Shown: positions 34,189-43,979 of the stretch, piece by piece
How positions within the stretch are numbered: the stretch's first letter is position 1
How the letters are laid out: every line of letters begins with the position of its first letter
DNA from: Corythucha ciliata
Lineage: Eukaryota > Arthropoda > Insecta > Hemiptera > Tingidae
Reading direction: 5' to 3'
Assembly: GCA_038030265.1 (NCBI GenBank)
Contig: CM075938.1
Coordinates: forward strand, 53,189,189-53,253,188
DNA length: 64,000 bases
The notes under the pieces: generated by a model
The model's input: only the letters and a program-made list of their open reading frames with translations
Databases searched by the model: none
What the model was told of the DNA's origin: nothing
Program-made: the position numbers and the translations under genes

Positions 34189-36135
34189 CTTGAAGCCCGA
34201 TGACGACAAATTTTGGCTGGAGACACCTATTTACGCTAGTCGCGCGCGAGAAATAGGTCGGGAACGTATAAAATATTGCAATTGTTAGAAATCAGCTCGA
34301 ATATGGCGGCTACGGCCGCCATGTTGGTTTTATGGATCGGCTCTGAATCAAAAATTACGCCCTCATATGTGAGAGACACGTTCATGAAAAAATCTTGCGC
34401 AAATCTGGGATCCTCAGCCCTTGAAAGGTAGTTGAACGCGGGGCATAGAATACATTTGTAGCTCCACCAGCTGGGGGGTAATTTGGGGTTTGAGGCGAAA
34501 TTTCAGTTGTAGACACCCTAGGACAAGGGTGGAATGCAATGGACTTGAAAGAGATGCCCTTGGTATCCAAATTCGGCGAGCATGGAAAATCATTTTTTTA
34601 TGTAAAGATGCGTAAAAGAAGCTGCCGCATGATCCTCGTGCGGGATTAATTGATCGCTCCAATGGTTGTTTTCGAACTCAGGGCAGTCTAATGTAGTTAT
34701 TAGCAGCGCTTCAACTAAAAAAGAGTTTGAAAAAAGCGCTGAAACGGCGGAAATACTAAAATTTCCAACGGCTATCTTGAATAACAGCCGTCCTATGCGA
34801 TGTCGCGATTGCCTCCAACTTAAAATCAACTCACCAGCCATCTAGAACAAGCCTGCAAAGTTTGAAAGCTCGACTCAAAAGTGCACGATTTTTGAACCTG
34901 CTCCTGGACTATTAGATTGACTGGACTATTTATGGCTAAAATTTAAAAAAAAAACGCCAATTTTCTGTTCTTTGGTAAAACTGAATGCGCCCCGCTTTTT
35001 GCAAGCGCAGAAAGGCGAAAAAAAAGGTAAAATTGAGGGAAAAAACTAATTTTTGGGGGTAAAATGGAGCATAAAATTGCAAATTTGCAATTGAAATTGT
35101 TGGTACAAAAGACAAAAACCACTATTTTGCAGCTCAATTAGCGAAAAACGCTAATTCACGACTGAAATTTAAAAGAATGGCTAATTAGCAGCTAAAGTTG
35201 AGACAAACGCTAACCCACAGCGTTAATTGAGAAAATCGCTAATTAAAAACTGCTAAAATTGAGAAAAATCCCAAATTTTAATGAAAAATTGAAAAAGCTC
35301 TAATTAGCAGCTAAAATTGGGACGATCCAAGATACTCTATATCGCGGCAGAAAATCGAGAAAATCTCTAATTCACTGATTAAATTGGGAAAAACGAGGAT
35401 AAAATGCCTATACAAAAAACGTTAATTCGCAGATAAAAATGAAAAAAATCGCCTAATTCACGGCTAAAATTTAGTAGAACACTGATTTGCGGGTAAAATG
35501 TAGGAAAACATAAATCCTTGGCCTATGAAGGCAATTTCGGGCCTTAAACTAGGCGAAAGCGCTAATCCATGGATTTAAAAGTGAAAAAAAAAAAAATGAT
35601 AATAGTTCATACGCCGCTAATTTATGGCCCATATTGAGAAACATCACTATAATTAACGCAGCTCCAATTAATAAAAACGCTTCTTTGCAGCTAAAAGTGA
35701 AAAAAAGTGCTAGAATCAATGCTGAAACGGTAAAAAATCGCTAATTTGCAGCAAATATCGAGGAAAATCTCCAATTATTTCCATCGATTTACTTGATAGC
35801 TATGCCCAAGTAACTACTGTGTACTAGCTCTTTGTGCGCCCTGGCTTCTGTAGATCTACCAATCCCAACGCTCTTTTTTAACTAATTTGATTAGAATTTT
35901 ATAGTTATGATATATTCGTAAAGCAAATGCGCTTCTTAGTTATTTTTTTCTCGTCCGCCTTCCCCCTCCTTCATTTTGCTGGGCGCGCCCCTCAGGACAC
36001 GGCGAGGAAAAACTAAGAGCGACTTTCTGCGTAACTTCAAGCCGCTTTAAACACATAAGTAGTAAACAATTATAGCACATAAAAATTAAAAACACATAGC
36101 CAGTAACTACCATCATTGTGCATTGTGTGTCTACT
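34189..36135 (-). repeat. Element R copy B (left long inverted repeat and minisatellite interior)
   Basis: 34189-34925 is the inverse of 39719-40463. It is followed by ~870 bp of forward minisatellite and then a non-repetitive tail (35820-36135) containing CTTCTGTAGATCTACC and GGACACGGCGAGGAAAAAC. The tail stays uninterrupted at TGCGTAAC (36028-36035), the position where copy C carries a 2.45 kb insertion. It ends against the T run of the antisense LINE. Confidence 0.8.
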
Positions 36136-36204
36136 TTTTTTTTTTTGGCATTAGCCCGAAAGCCCTAGCCATAGCATGAACATAGCATGAATGATGGAGT
36201 ATTA

Positions 36205-36753
36205 CTAAACGACTTGACCAGTCTTTAAAACGAAATCATAGATTAGTTTGTACACCTCAATTTTTTTACATGATAAAAGATCAGTGTAATTGAATGTATT
36301 TGGAAGTATGATGGATAAGTTATTAAATAAATCGGTTCTCTCCTGGTTAAACGCGTGGCAATGCATAATATTGTGTTCCAGTGTTCCTGTCCTTCCGCAC
36401 GTTGTACACAAATCGGTAAACTGAGCATTAATTTTCTTTAGATAGGCCGGACATATGCCATGGTTAGTCCTGAGTCGACAAATGGTTTTGCACACCCTCT
36501 TAGAAACATGTTGGCCACGGAACCAGGGCAAGAGGTTTAAATAGGGATTATGTGATTTATAGAATTCACCTTTGGGGCATGAAGCATAATCGCGTTGCCA
36601 AGCTAGTTTGAGTAAATTCCTGCCTGAGTCAGAAAATTCCGTATAAGTCACCTTAGGGAGCAACGGTTCACCGCTCAAGCATGCCTGCTTGGCCGGAGCA
36701 TCAGCTGCCTCGTTCCCCCCAATGCCAGAGTGTCCCGGCTGTACAATATCCAC
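36205..36753 (-). pseudogene. RNase H C-terminal part and zinc-knuckle-like tail of the antisense LINE
   Basis: Shows PGHSGIGGNEAADAPAK, the conserved C-terminal RNase H block with the last acidic/histidine positions. After that come RLRTNHG and CTTCGRTGTLEHNIMHC, a CxxC...HxxxxC motif common at the end of I-clade LINE proteins. The first catalytic aspartates of RNase H are not found, because the frame breaks upstream (36756-36930). Confidence 0.75.
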
Positions 36754-36937
36754 AGCTAATACCTTATGGAAAGGGGATCACTGGGATAGAAAGAAAAAAG
36801 GACTGTATTTGAGGACTGGCAAATGGGGGCAAAATATTTACAGAATAAAGAAAGGAAATTCCCGATGAGTCGAGGAGTAGAATCCCAAACTGGGGGATGA
36901 AACAACTTAGTTACAGACTGGCAGCAACAATAACCAC

Positions 36938-38676
36938 TCACCTTAATTGGGATTGGCGTCGTACACAGTGGCATAAAACAGTGTGGAATTCCGCAATTGA
37001 CTGGGAATCAAGAAAATACTTCTCGTCCGAACTAAGGGGAAATAACGTATGGGGACAAAATGAACGAACTGAGTGAAGTCTTAAAAAACTGTTGACCAGT
37101 AGGGGAGACGTTTTTTTCTGCCAGAATTTATGAGTAAGGTTGAGTGTATTTAAATGAGCAATTTTACGGCCAATGTCGGGATATAGACTCTGAAGTTTGC
37201 ATAAAAGACGGTCCGCCGACATAGATCGCCTGATATGTAGTGGAAATTCACCGGATTCATTCAGAAGAATGTTGCGCGGGGTCGATTTTAGCATGCCTAA
37301 GCATAATCGGAGACATTTGTACTGAATGACATCCAGTCTATTGAGGACAGTCTTACTAGCTTGACCGTAAAAAGGGCATCCATAATCAAAAACGGACCGT
37401 ATGGTAGATTTGTAAAACATGAGGCTAGTGTTAGGATCGGCTCCCCAGGTCTTGTGCGAGATAGCTTTCAGCACGTTAACGTATTTTTCAGCCTTAATGG
37501 CGGCGTCCTCTACGTGTTATTTCCAAATAAGCTTCCTGCCTAAATAGACGCCGAGGAATTTAGCCTCCTGTTTGACAGGGAAAACCAAAGGACCCAGCTT
37601 TACACTATCATCATCACTATATCATTTAAGGGAGACGATCTGCTTTTGGAGAAGGGACAAACCACCGATTCACTCGCCGAGATATCCAAGCCTTTTGAGC
37701 TAAGCCAATTGACGAAATTAATCACCGCTCTCTGCAGAATTTCCACACAACTGTCTATGCTTGACTCCGTAACGTAAAGGCAGACATCGTCGGCATACTG
37801 AAGTATTTTAACGTTCTCCGGGAGTATTGCTTCGACGTCAGAAACATATATGCTATACAGCACAGGACTCAAGACATCCCCCTGGGGTAATCCCGTGTTG
37901 GCGAGTCTAGGTCCAACTATTACTTCCTCCACTTGCACTGTTATTTGGCGGTTGGTCATTAACAGTATAGTTCTGTGGGCGAACAGGGGAGGGATGCCGA
38001 TTGCTATCATCGATTCATAAAGTATCTTTAAATTAACGTGATCAAAGGCTCCGGAAATGTCCAAAAAAAGTGCCAAGGTAATTTTACCTACAGTAAAGCC
38101 CAAGTGGATATCAGTTACCAGTTGCGTTAGACTATGAGCTGTAGCACGTCCCTTACGGAAGCCGAATTGACTATTAGGAAGTTTTTCTTCTTTTTCAAGC
38201 CAAAATTCAAGTCGGGTTTTTAAAACTCTCTCAAAAGTCTTAGCAACACATGAGACCAAGGATATGGGAAGTTTCCCAGGCTTTAAGAGAGGAAGAATCA
38301 AGAAATCTTTCCAGCTAGCAGGGAAGTCACCAGTCTTCCACATTTCGTTTAAAAGCAAAAGCAAAGAATGTTTGATCAATGGAGGGAGATTTCTCAAAAT
38401 GGGGTAAGTGATCTGGTCTTTTCCTGGTGCAGTATTGTTCGAGTTTTTGATAGCATATTCCAATTCTTTGATAGTGAATTCGCGCGTAAGGAAACAAGTT
38501 GGATTGAAAACGTAGGGTATATGTGCCAGTAGCTCCCCAGAATAATCGGGTGTAAGTTTACACAAAAATTCGTAAACCCATTCCCCGTGACGAGAAGGGG
38601 AAATAACCACTGGACGTGGTTTTGCTGTGTTTTTAATTCTTTTCCAGATATCCCTTAGGGGGAAACTGACCGTCAA
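36938..38676 (-). pseudogene. Reverse transcriptase domain of the antisense LINE, two frames
   Basis: 38676-37600 gives APGKDQITYPILRN, ILPLLKPGK, SQFGFRKGRATAHSL, LFLDISGAFDHV, GLPQGDVLSPVLYSIY and the catalytic LQYADDVCLY. A frame break near 37600 leads to 37474-36938, a thumb/connection region with FDYGCPFYGQAS. The SYRP block is damaged (KPGKLPISLVSCVAKTFERV), which implies a small deletion. Confidence 0.85.
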
Positions 38677-38811
38677 ATTTTCACAGAATGTGGCCCAAGA
38701 TCGACGCTTGGATAGCTTAACTACGCGTTTGGCATTCGCAGCTGCCCGTTTGAGTTCGATAAACGAGCTTAGTGATGGGTTATGTCGGTATTGACGGAAA
38801 GCATCGATTCT

Positions 38812-39703
38812 TTACTGTTTTGCCAAGGTACAATCTTCGTTCCACCAGACGGATTGATTCGGAAGTTTACTTGTAAGAGGATACTGTGGAATTGCAGTAT
38901 TGCACGCCAATCGAGCAGCATGAAGTAACATATCGTATGAGGTTACGTCAGTAACAGACGAAAATTGGTCGAAACAGCGATTGAATTCATCCCAGTTCGC
39001 CCTACCGTCATTCCACGTCCTACGACGGGAACGAACCTGAGAATAATTTTTAATAGAGATCGATGAGGTTATTATATGGTCTGAACCGAGTGTGTCGTCC
39101 AAAGTGGACCAGTGGAAACTAGAAGCGACGCCAGGACTGCAAAAAGATAGATCTAGGACGGAGTGGGTGGAAGTATTGAAATGGTTAATAAACGTGGGGG
39201 AACCATCATTGAGGAAGACAAGGTTAGCCTCATCAGCCCCCTCCGTGTGTGAAACTAGAGCCAAAAACCCTATTGTTGCAATTAAAGTCACCCAGGATTA
39301 AAGAAGGGGCAGATATTCCGCCAAAAAAATATTTCCATTGTTGCCGTGTGAGTTGATTGGTTGGCCGATTATAGAGTGACACAATGTTAAGGGTGACGTC
39401 CGAATTGAGAACTACGGAAATTCCAAGAACCATAACGCCATCAATCTGTGGCAAAGTTTGAATTATTTGAAATGGAATTGAGTTCCTAACAAGAATCGCT
39501 ACTCCGGCACGACCATCAACTCGGTCCTGCCTGATAATGTTGAAACCGTTCACTACATATTAAGTTCTGTTTGGGTTGAACCATGTTTCAGAAATAGCCG
39601 CTATCTGAATATTATTAGAAATCAAGAAATTCTCGAATTAGCTTATTTTTGAGGCTAGTGAGCGAGCGTTCCATTGAAGAATTTTTAATTTAGAATTCAC
39701 CAT
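38812..39703 (-). pseudogene. Apurinic-type endonuclease domain of the antisense LINE
   Basis: The start MVNSKLKILQWNARSL (39703) is the typical N-terminus of the endonuclease. Later pieces give AISETWF, GRAGVAILVR, NIVSLYNRP, LILGDFNCNN and LGSDHIIT, which cover the catalytic Asn, Asp and His blocks. The pieces lie in different frames, with breaks near 39550 and 39260-39290. It would nick target DNA to prime reverse transcription. Confidence 0.8.
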
Positions 39704-39718
39704 ATTTACTATTATTAG

Positions 39719-40466
39719 TTATAGTCCAGGAGCAGATTCAAGAAAGATAGCAAAATCGTGCACATTTGAGTCGAGCTTTCAAACTTTGCAGGCGTGTTCT
39801 AGATGGCTGATGATTTGATTTTAAGATTGGAGGCAATCGCGACATCGCATAGGACGGCTGTTATTCAAGATAACCGTTGTAAATTTCGGTATTTCCACCG
39901 TTTCATCGCTTTTTTCAAACTCTTTCCGGGTTGAAGCGCTGTTAAGAACTACATTAGACTGCCCTGAGTTCGAAAACAACCATCGGAGCTATCAATTAAT
40001 GCCGCAGGTCAATCAATTAATGCAGCAGCTTCTTTTGCGCATCTTTACATTAAAAAATTATTTTCCATGCTCGCAGAATTTGGATACTGAGGGCATCTCT
40101 TTCAAGTCCATTGCATCCCACCCTTGTCCTAGGGTGTCTGCAACTGAAATTTCACCTCAAACCCCAAATCGCCCCCCAGCTGGTGGAGCTACAAATGTAT
40201 TCTAGCCCCGTGTTCAACTCGCTTTCAAGGGCTGAGGATCCCCGATTTGAGCAAGATTTTTTCATGAACGTGTCTCTCACATATGAGGGCTTAATTTTTG
40301 GTTCAGAGCCGATCCATAAAACCAATATGGCAGCCGTAATTCGAGCAGATTTACAACAGTTACAATATTTCATACGTTTCCGACCTATTTCTCGCGTGCG
40401 ACTAGCGTAAATAGGTGTCTTCAGCCAAAAATTGTCGTCATCGGGCTTCAAGTAAAACTCCTTCAT
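39719..40466 (+). repeat. Element R copy D (right long inverted repeat)
   Basis: About 745 bp complementary to 34189-34925 and to 42004-42730. Its outer end reads ...CATCGGGCTTCAAGTAAAACTCCTTC. With copy B it brackets the antisense LINE, so 34189-40466 can be read as one element with ~745 bp terminal inverted repeats. Immediately outside, the interrupted transposon-family gene resumes. Confidence 0.75.
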
Positions 40467-40489
40467 GTACTGTGACTTTCTATACCCAA

Positions 40490-41075
40490 TCTGTGAATAT
40501 TTTTATAGTGACCTGATACGACTTTCCATCTGAGTTGACATTGACGATCCTCAGCACCACCACGAAGACCAACCACACAAGCAGCAAAAGTTCTTGGGCC
40601 ACGTTAAATCACTGACATCTACGATGAAGGAAATGGGTAATCCATTTAGTGAAAGCAGCGAAGATCTTCTTGTTCTTGATTCGAGAGAGGTTTTATCTCA
40701 AGAAGTACCTAGTTATGTCCGTATGGAGTCAACTGGCAAAGAGCAGTGTGAAATATTTTGGAGAGATCGACTAATCAACTGTTCAGTTGAGGTGGACTGC
40801 GTCCTTAAAAGAAGACCGTAACCTTTTTTTGCGACTCTACATTGGTTGCCAAGTCCGAGGAGCAGATTTAGGGGATTTTTTTACCCATGAAAATCACCGA
40901 TACCCTGTTTAGTTATCAGACTATAGTCACTTTACGATCAACTAAAAAGTCGGATATTAGAAGTCCTGGAAGGTCCCGTTTCATCGAATGGTGAATTTCT
41001 ATAGACGAGCATTAATGCGCAGAAGATTACGACATGATTTTGTTGGATGGAGCAGCCTTGATCGGAATAGATGTA
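40490..41075 (+). pseudogene. C-terminal part of the degraded XPG-associated transposon gene
   Basis: Pieces in several frames: HKQQKFLGHVKSL, MKEMGNPFSESSEDLLVLDS and EQCEIFWRDRL from 40590 to 40820; DFFTHENHRYP near 40880-40910; KKSDI near 40950; DYDMILLDGAALI near 41031-41069. From memory these follow the GGAVG block of the 30.27-32.46 kb piece in intact relatives; the LDGAA block belongs to the XPG-like portion. Multiple stops and shifts show decay. Taken together, the two pieces are one gene split by ~8 kb of insertions. Confidence 0.65.
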
Positions 41076-41094
41076 GATAACAATATTTCTATAT

Positions 41095-41720
41095 CGACTT
41101 CGCTCTCCCGGTTAATTAATATCACTGATTTAGAAAGTATGACTGGCCACCGAGGGCAAATACTCCAGGCAGACGCCAGCAGACGATCTTATTTGTAATC
41201 ATCTCCGAAACCCCCATCGAATAAGACCAGTTTCAGGAATAATTATGTTCTTCCGGTTAATTAAAATTCCCCAAATTTCGTGAATTCGACGAGCCACAGA
41301 GGGCAAATGCCCCAGGCAGACGATCATATTCGTATAGTCAGCTCCATAAAACCTTCAGAATCAGACTAATTTCAGGACTATGATCCTTCAGTTAATTATT
41401 TTCCCTCTGTGCGGTTTGACTGGTCACTGAGGGCAAATGCTCCAGGTAGACACCGGCAGACGATCATTTTCGTATTCAGCCACATAAAACCTGTTGCATA
41501 AGACCATTTTCCGGACTTCGTTCTTCCGTTTAGTTAATATCCCTAATTTCGAGAGTTTGACGAGCCACAGAGGGCAAATGTCCTAGGCAGACGATCATAT
41601 TCGTAATCAGTTCCATAAAACCTTTTAAATGAGAGCAGTTTCGTGACTGTGTTCTTCCGGTTGCATGGGGCTGTCGCCAGCTCTCGAACTAGACCGAGCT
41701 GAGCTGGCGACAGTCCCATT
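41095..41720 (+). repeat. Tandem repeat, ~130-147 bp period, four units
   Basis: GAGGGCAAATGC(C/T)CCAGGCAGAC recurs at 41152, 41299, 41429 and 41570. Each is preceded by TCTTCCGGTTAATTAA and followed by CATAAAACC and AGACCAGTTTCAGGAC. Units are diverged with small indels. An inverted partial unit (AGTCCTGAAACTGGTCTCAT) is at about 41875-41925, so the array is bracketed by opposite-sense copies around a hairpin. Confidence 0.75.
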
Positions 41721-41733
41721 CAACCGGAAGAAC
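41651..41733. repeat. Hairpin at the end of the 140-bp array
   Basis: GTTCTTCCGGTTGCATGGGG, then CTGTCGCCAGCTC, is complementary to GAGCTGGCGACAG and CCCATTCAACCGGAAGAAC. Arms are about 34 bp with a ~15 bp loop. It may be the terminus of a palindromic element to which the 140-bp units belong. Confidence 0.65.
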
Positions 41734-42003
41734 TTGGTCATAAAACCTGTGCATAATATTAGCTTATGACCTCCTACTACGAGTCCTGGATTCTGCCATG
41801 CCGTACCTGGGGCCTAAGGATTTTATAGCAAATTAAAGTCCTTAATTTGGGGCATGAATTTAGCCGGAAGAACATAGTCCTGAAACTGGTCTCATTCGAG
41901 AGGTTTTATGGGGCTGATTAGCATGACAGTGATAGTGTAGGGGGAGGGGGTATTCTAATGCATAAATATTTCGATTCTTTCGTCAGAAATTCAATATTGT
42001 ACA

Positions 42004-43979
42004 AGAAGGAGTTTTACTTGAAGCCCGATGACGACAATTTTTGGCTGAAGACACCTATTTACGCATGTCGCGCGCGAGAACTAGGTCGGAAACGTATGAA
42101 ATATTGTAACTGTTGTAAATCTGCTCGAATTACGGCCGCCATATTGGTTTTATGGATCGGCTCTGAACCAAAAATTAAGCCCACATATGTGAGGGACACG
42201 TTCATGAAAAAATCTTGTGCAAATCGGGGATCCTCAGCCCTTGAAAGGGAGTTGAACACGGGGCTAGAATACATTTGTAGCTCCACCAGCTGGGGGGCGA
42301 TTTGGGGTTTGAGGCGAAATTTCAGTTGTAGACACCCTAAGACAAAGGGTGGGATGCAATGGACTTGAAAGAGATGCCCTTAGTATCCAAATTCAGCGAG
42401 CATGGAAAATCATTTTTTTATATAAAGATGCGTAAAAGAAGCTGCCACATGATCCTCGTGCGGGATTAATTGATCGCTCCAATGGTTGATTTTGAACTCA
42501 GGGCAGTCTAATGTAGTTCTTAACAGCGCTTCAACCAGGAAAGAGTTTGAAAAAAGCGCTGAAACGGCGGAAATACTAAAATTTCCAACGGCTATCTTGA
42601 ATAACAGCCGTCCTATGCGATGTCGCGATTGCCTCCAATCTTAAAATCAACTCACCAGCCATCTAGAACAAGCCTGCAAAGTTTGAAAGCTCGACTCAAA
42701 AGTGCACGATTTTTGAACCTGCTCCTGGGGGGCTATTCTGTAACTCTTAACGCGTGCGTTAGCGAATTTTCTCAGCTGATAACTTTCAATTATTCACCTT
42801 GTTTATTTCGCTAACGCACGCGTTAAGAGTTACAGAATAGGGGGGCAGGACTATTTATGGCTAAAATTTAAAAAAAACGCCAATTTTCTGTTCTTTGGTA
42901 AAACTGAGATGCGCTCCGCTTTTTGCAAGCGCAGAAAGGCGAAAAAAAGGTAAAATTGAGGGAAAAAACTAATTTTTGGGGGTAAAATTGCAAATTTGCT
43001 ATTGAAATTGTTGATACAAAAGACAAAAACCACTATTTTGCAGCTCAATTAGCGAAAAACGCTAATTCACGACTGAAATTTAAAAGAATGGCTAATTAGC
43101 AGATAAAGTTGAGAAAAACGCTAACCCACAGCGTTTATTGAGAAAATCGCTAATTAAAAACTGCTAAAATTGAGAAAAATCCCAAATTCTAATGAAAAAT
43201 TGAAAAAGCTCTAATTAGCAGCTAAAATTGGGACGATCCAAGATACAAATGAAATGAATCGCTAATAATATCGCGGCAGAAAATCAAGAAAATCGCTAAT
43301 TCACTGATTAAATTGGGAAAAACGAGGATAAAATGCCTATACAAAAAACGTTAATTCGCAGATAAAAATGAAAAAAATCGCCTAATTCACGCCCTAATTT
43401 AGAAATACGCTGATTCACGGCTAAAATTTAGTAGAACACTGATTTGCGGGTAAAATGTAGGAAAACATAAATCCTTGGCCTATGAAGGCAATTTTGGGCC
43501 TTAAACTAGGCGAAAGCGCTAATCCATGGATTTAAAAGTGAAAAAAAAATGATAATAGTTCATACGCCGCTAATTTATGGTCAATATTGAGAAACATCAG
43601 TATAATTAGCGCAGCTCCAATTAATAAAAACGCTTCTTTGCAGCTGAAAGTGAAAATAAGTGCTAGAATCACAGCTGAAAAGGTAAAAAATCGCTAATTT
43701 GCAGTAAATATCGAGGAAATTTCCATCGATTTACTTGATAGCTAAGCCCAAGTAACTACTGTGTACTAGCTCTTTGTGCGCTCTGGCTTCTGTAGATCTA
43801 CCAATCCCAACGCTCTTTTTTAACTAATTTGATTAGAATTTTATAGTTATGATATATTCGTAAAGCAAATGCGCTTCTTAGTTATTTTTTTCTCGTCCGC
43901 CTTCCCCCCCTCCTTCATTTTGCTGGGCGCGCCCCTCAGGACACGGCGAGGAAAAACTAAGAGCGACTTTCTGCGTAAG
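42004..43979 (-). repeat. Element R copy C, first part
   Basis: Same order and orientation as copy B: long inverted-repeat segment, forward minisatellite (42850-43720), then the AGATCTACCAATCCC tail. It resumes at 46433 after the 2.45 kb insertion and continues to at least 46548 (GTGTGTCTACT). It also carries its own small MITE at 42733-42840. Identity to copy B is high enough to align by eye with few indels. Confidence 0.8.
42733..42840. mobile_element. Small MITE inside element R copy C
   Basis: Inverted arms CTATTCTGTAACTCTTAACG and CGTGCGTTAGCGAA are matched perfectly at the right (TTCGCTAACGCACG, CGTTAAGAGTTACAGAATAG). The loop is about 36 bp. Copies A and B lack it, having ACTATTAGATTGACTGG at that place, so it is a lineage-specific insertion with a short replacement or target change. 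The outermost G runs do not pair. Confidence 0.75.

Larger units (their letters stand above)
36136..39718 (-). mobile_element. Antisense LINE with endonuclease, reverse transcriptase and RNase H remnants
   Basis: The poly(A) end is the T run at 36136-36146 and the 5' side is near 39718. In order on the minus strand: endonuclease beginning MVNSKLKILQWNARSLAS at 39703, RT, thumb, RNase H, then a cysteine/histidine motif. Several frame changes break the ORF. The presence of RNase H places it with I-like rather than Jockey-type LINEs. It sits between two oppositely oriented pieces of element R. Confidence 0.85.
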
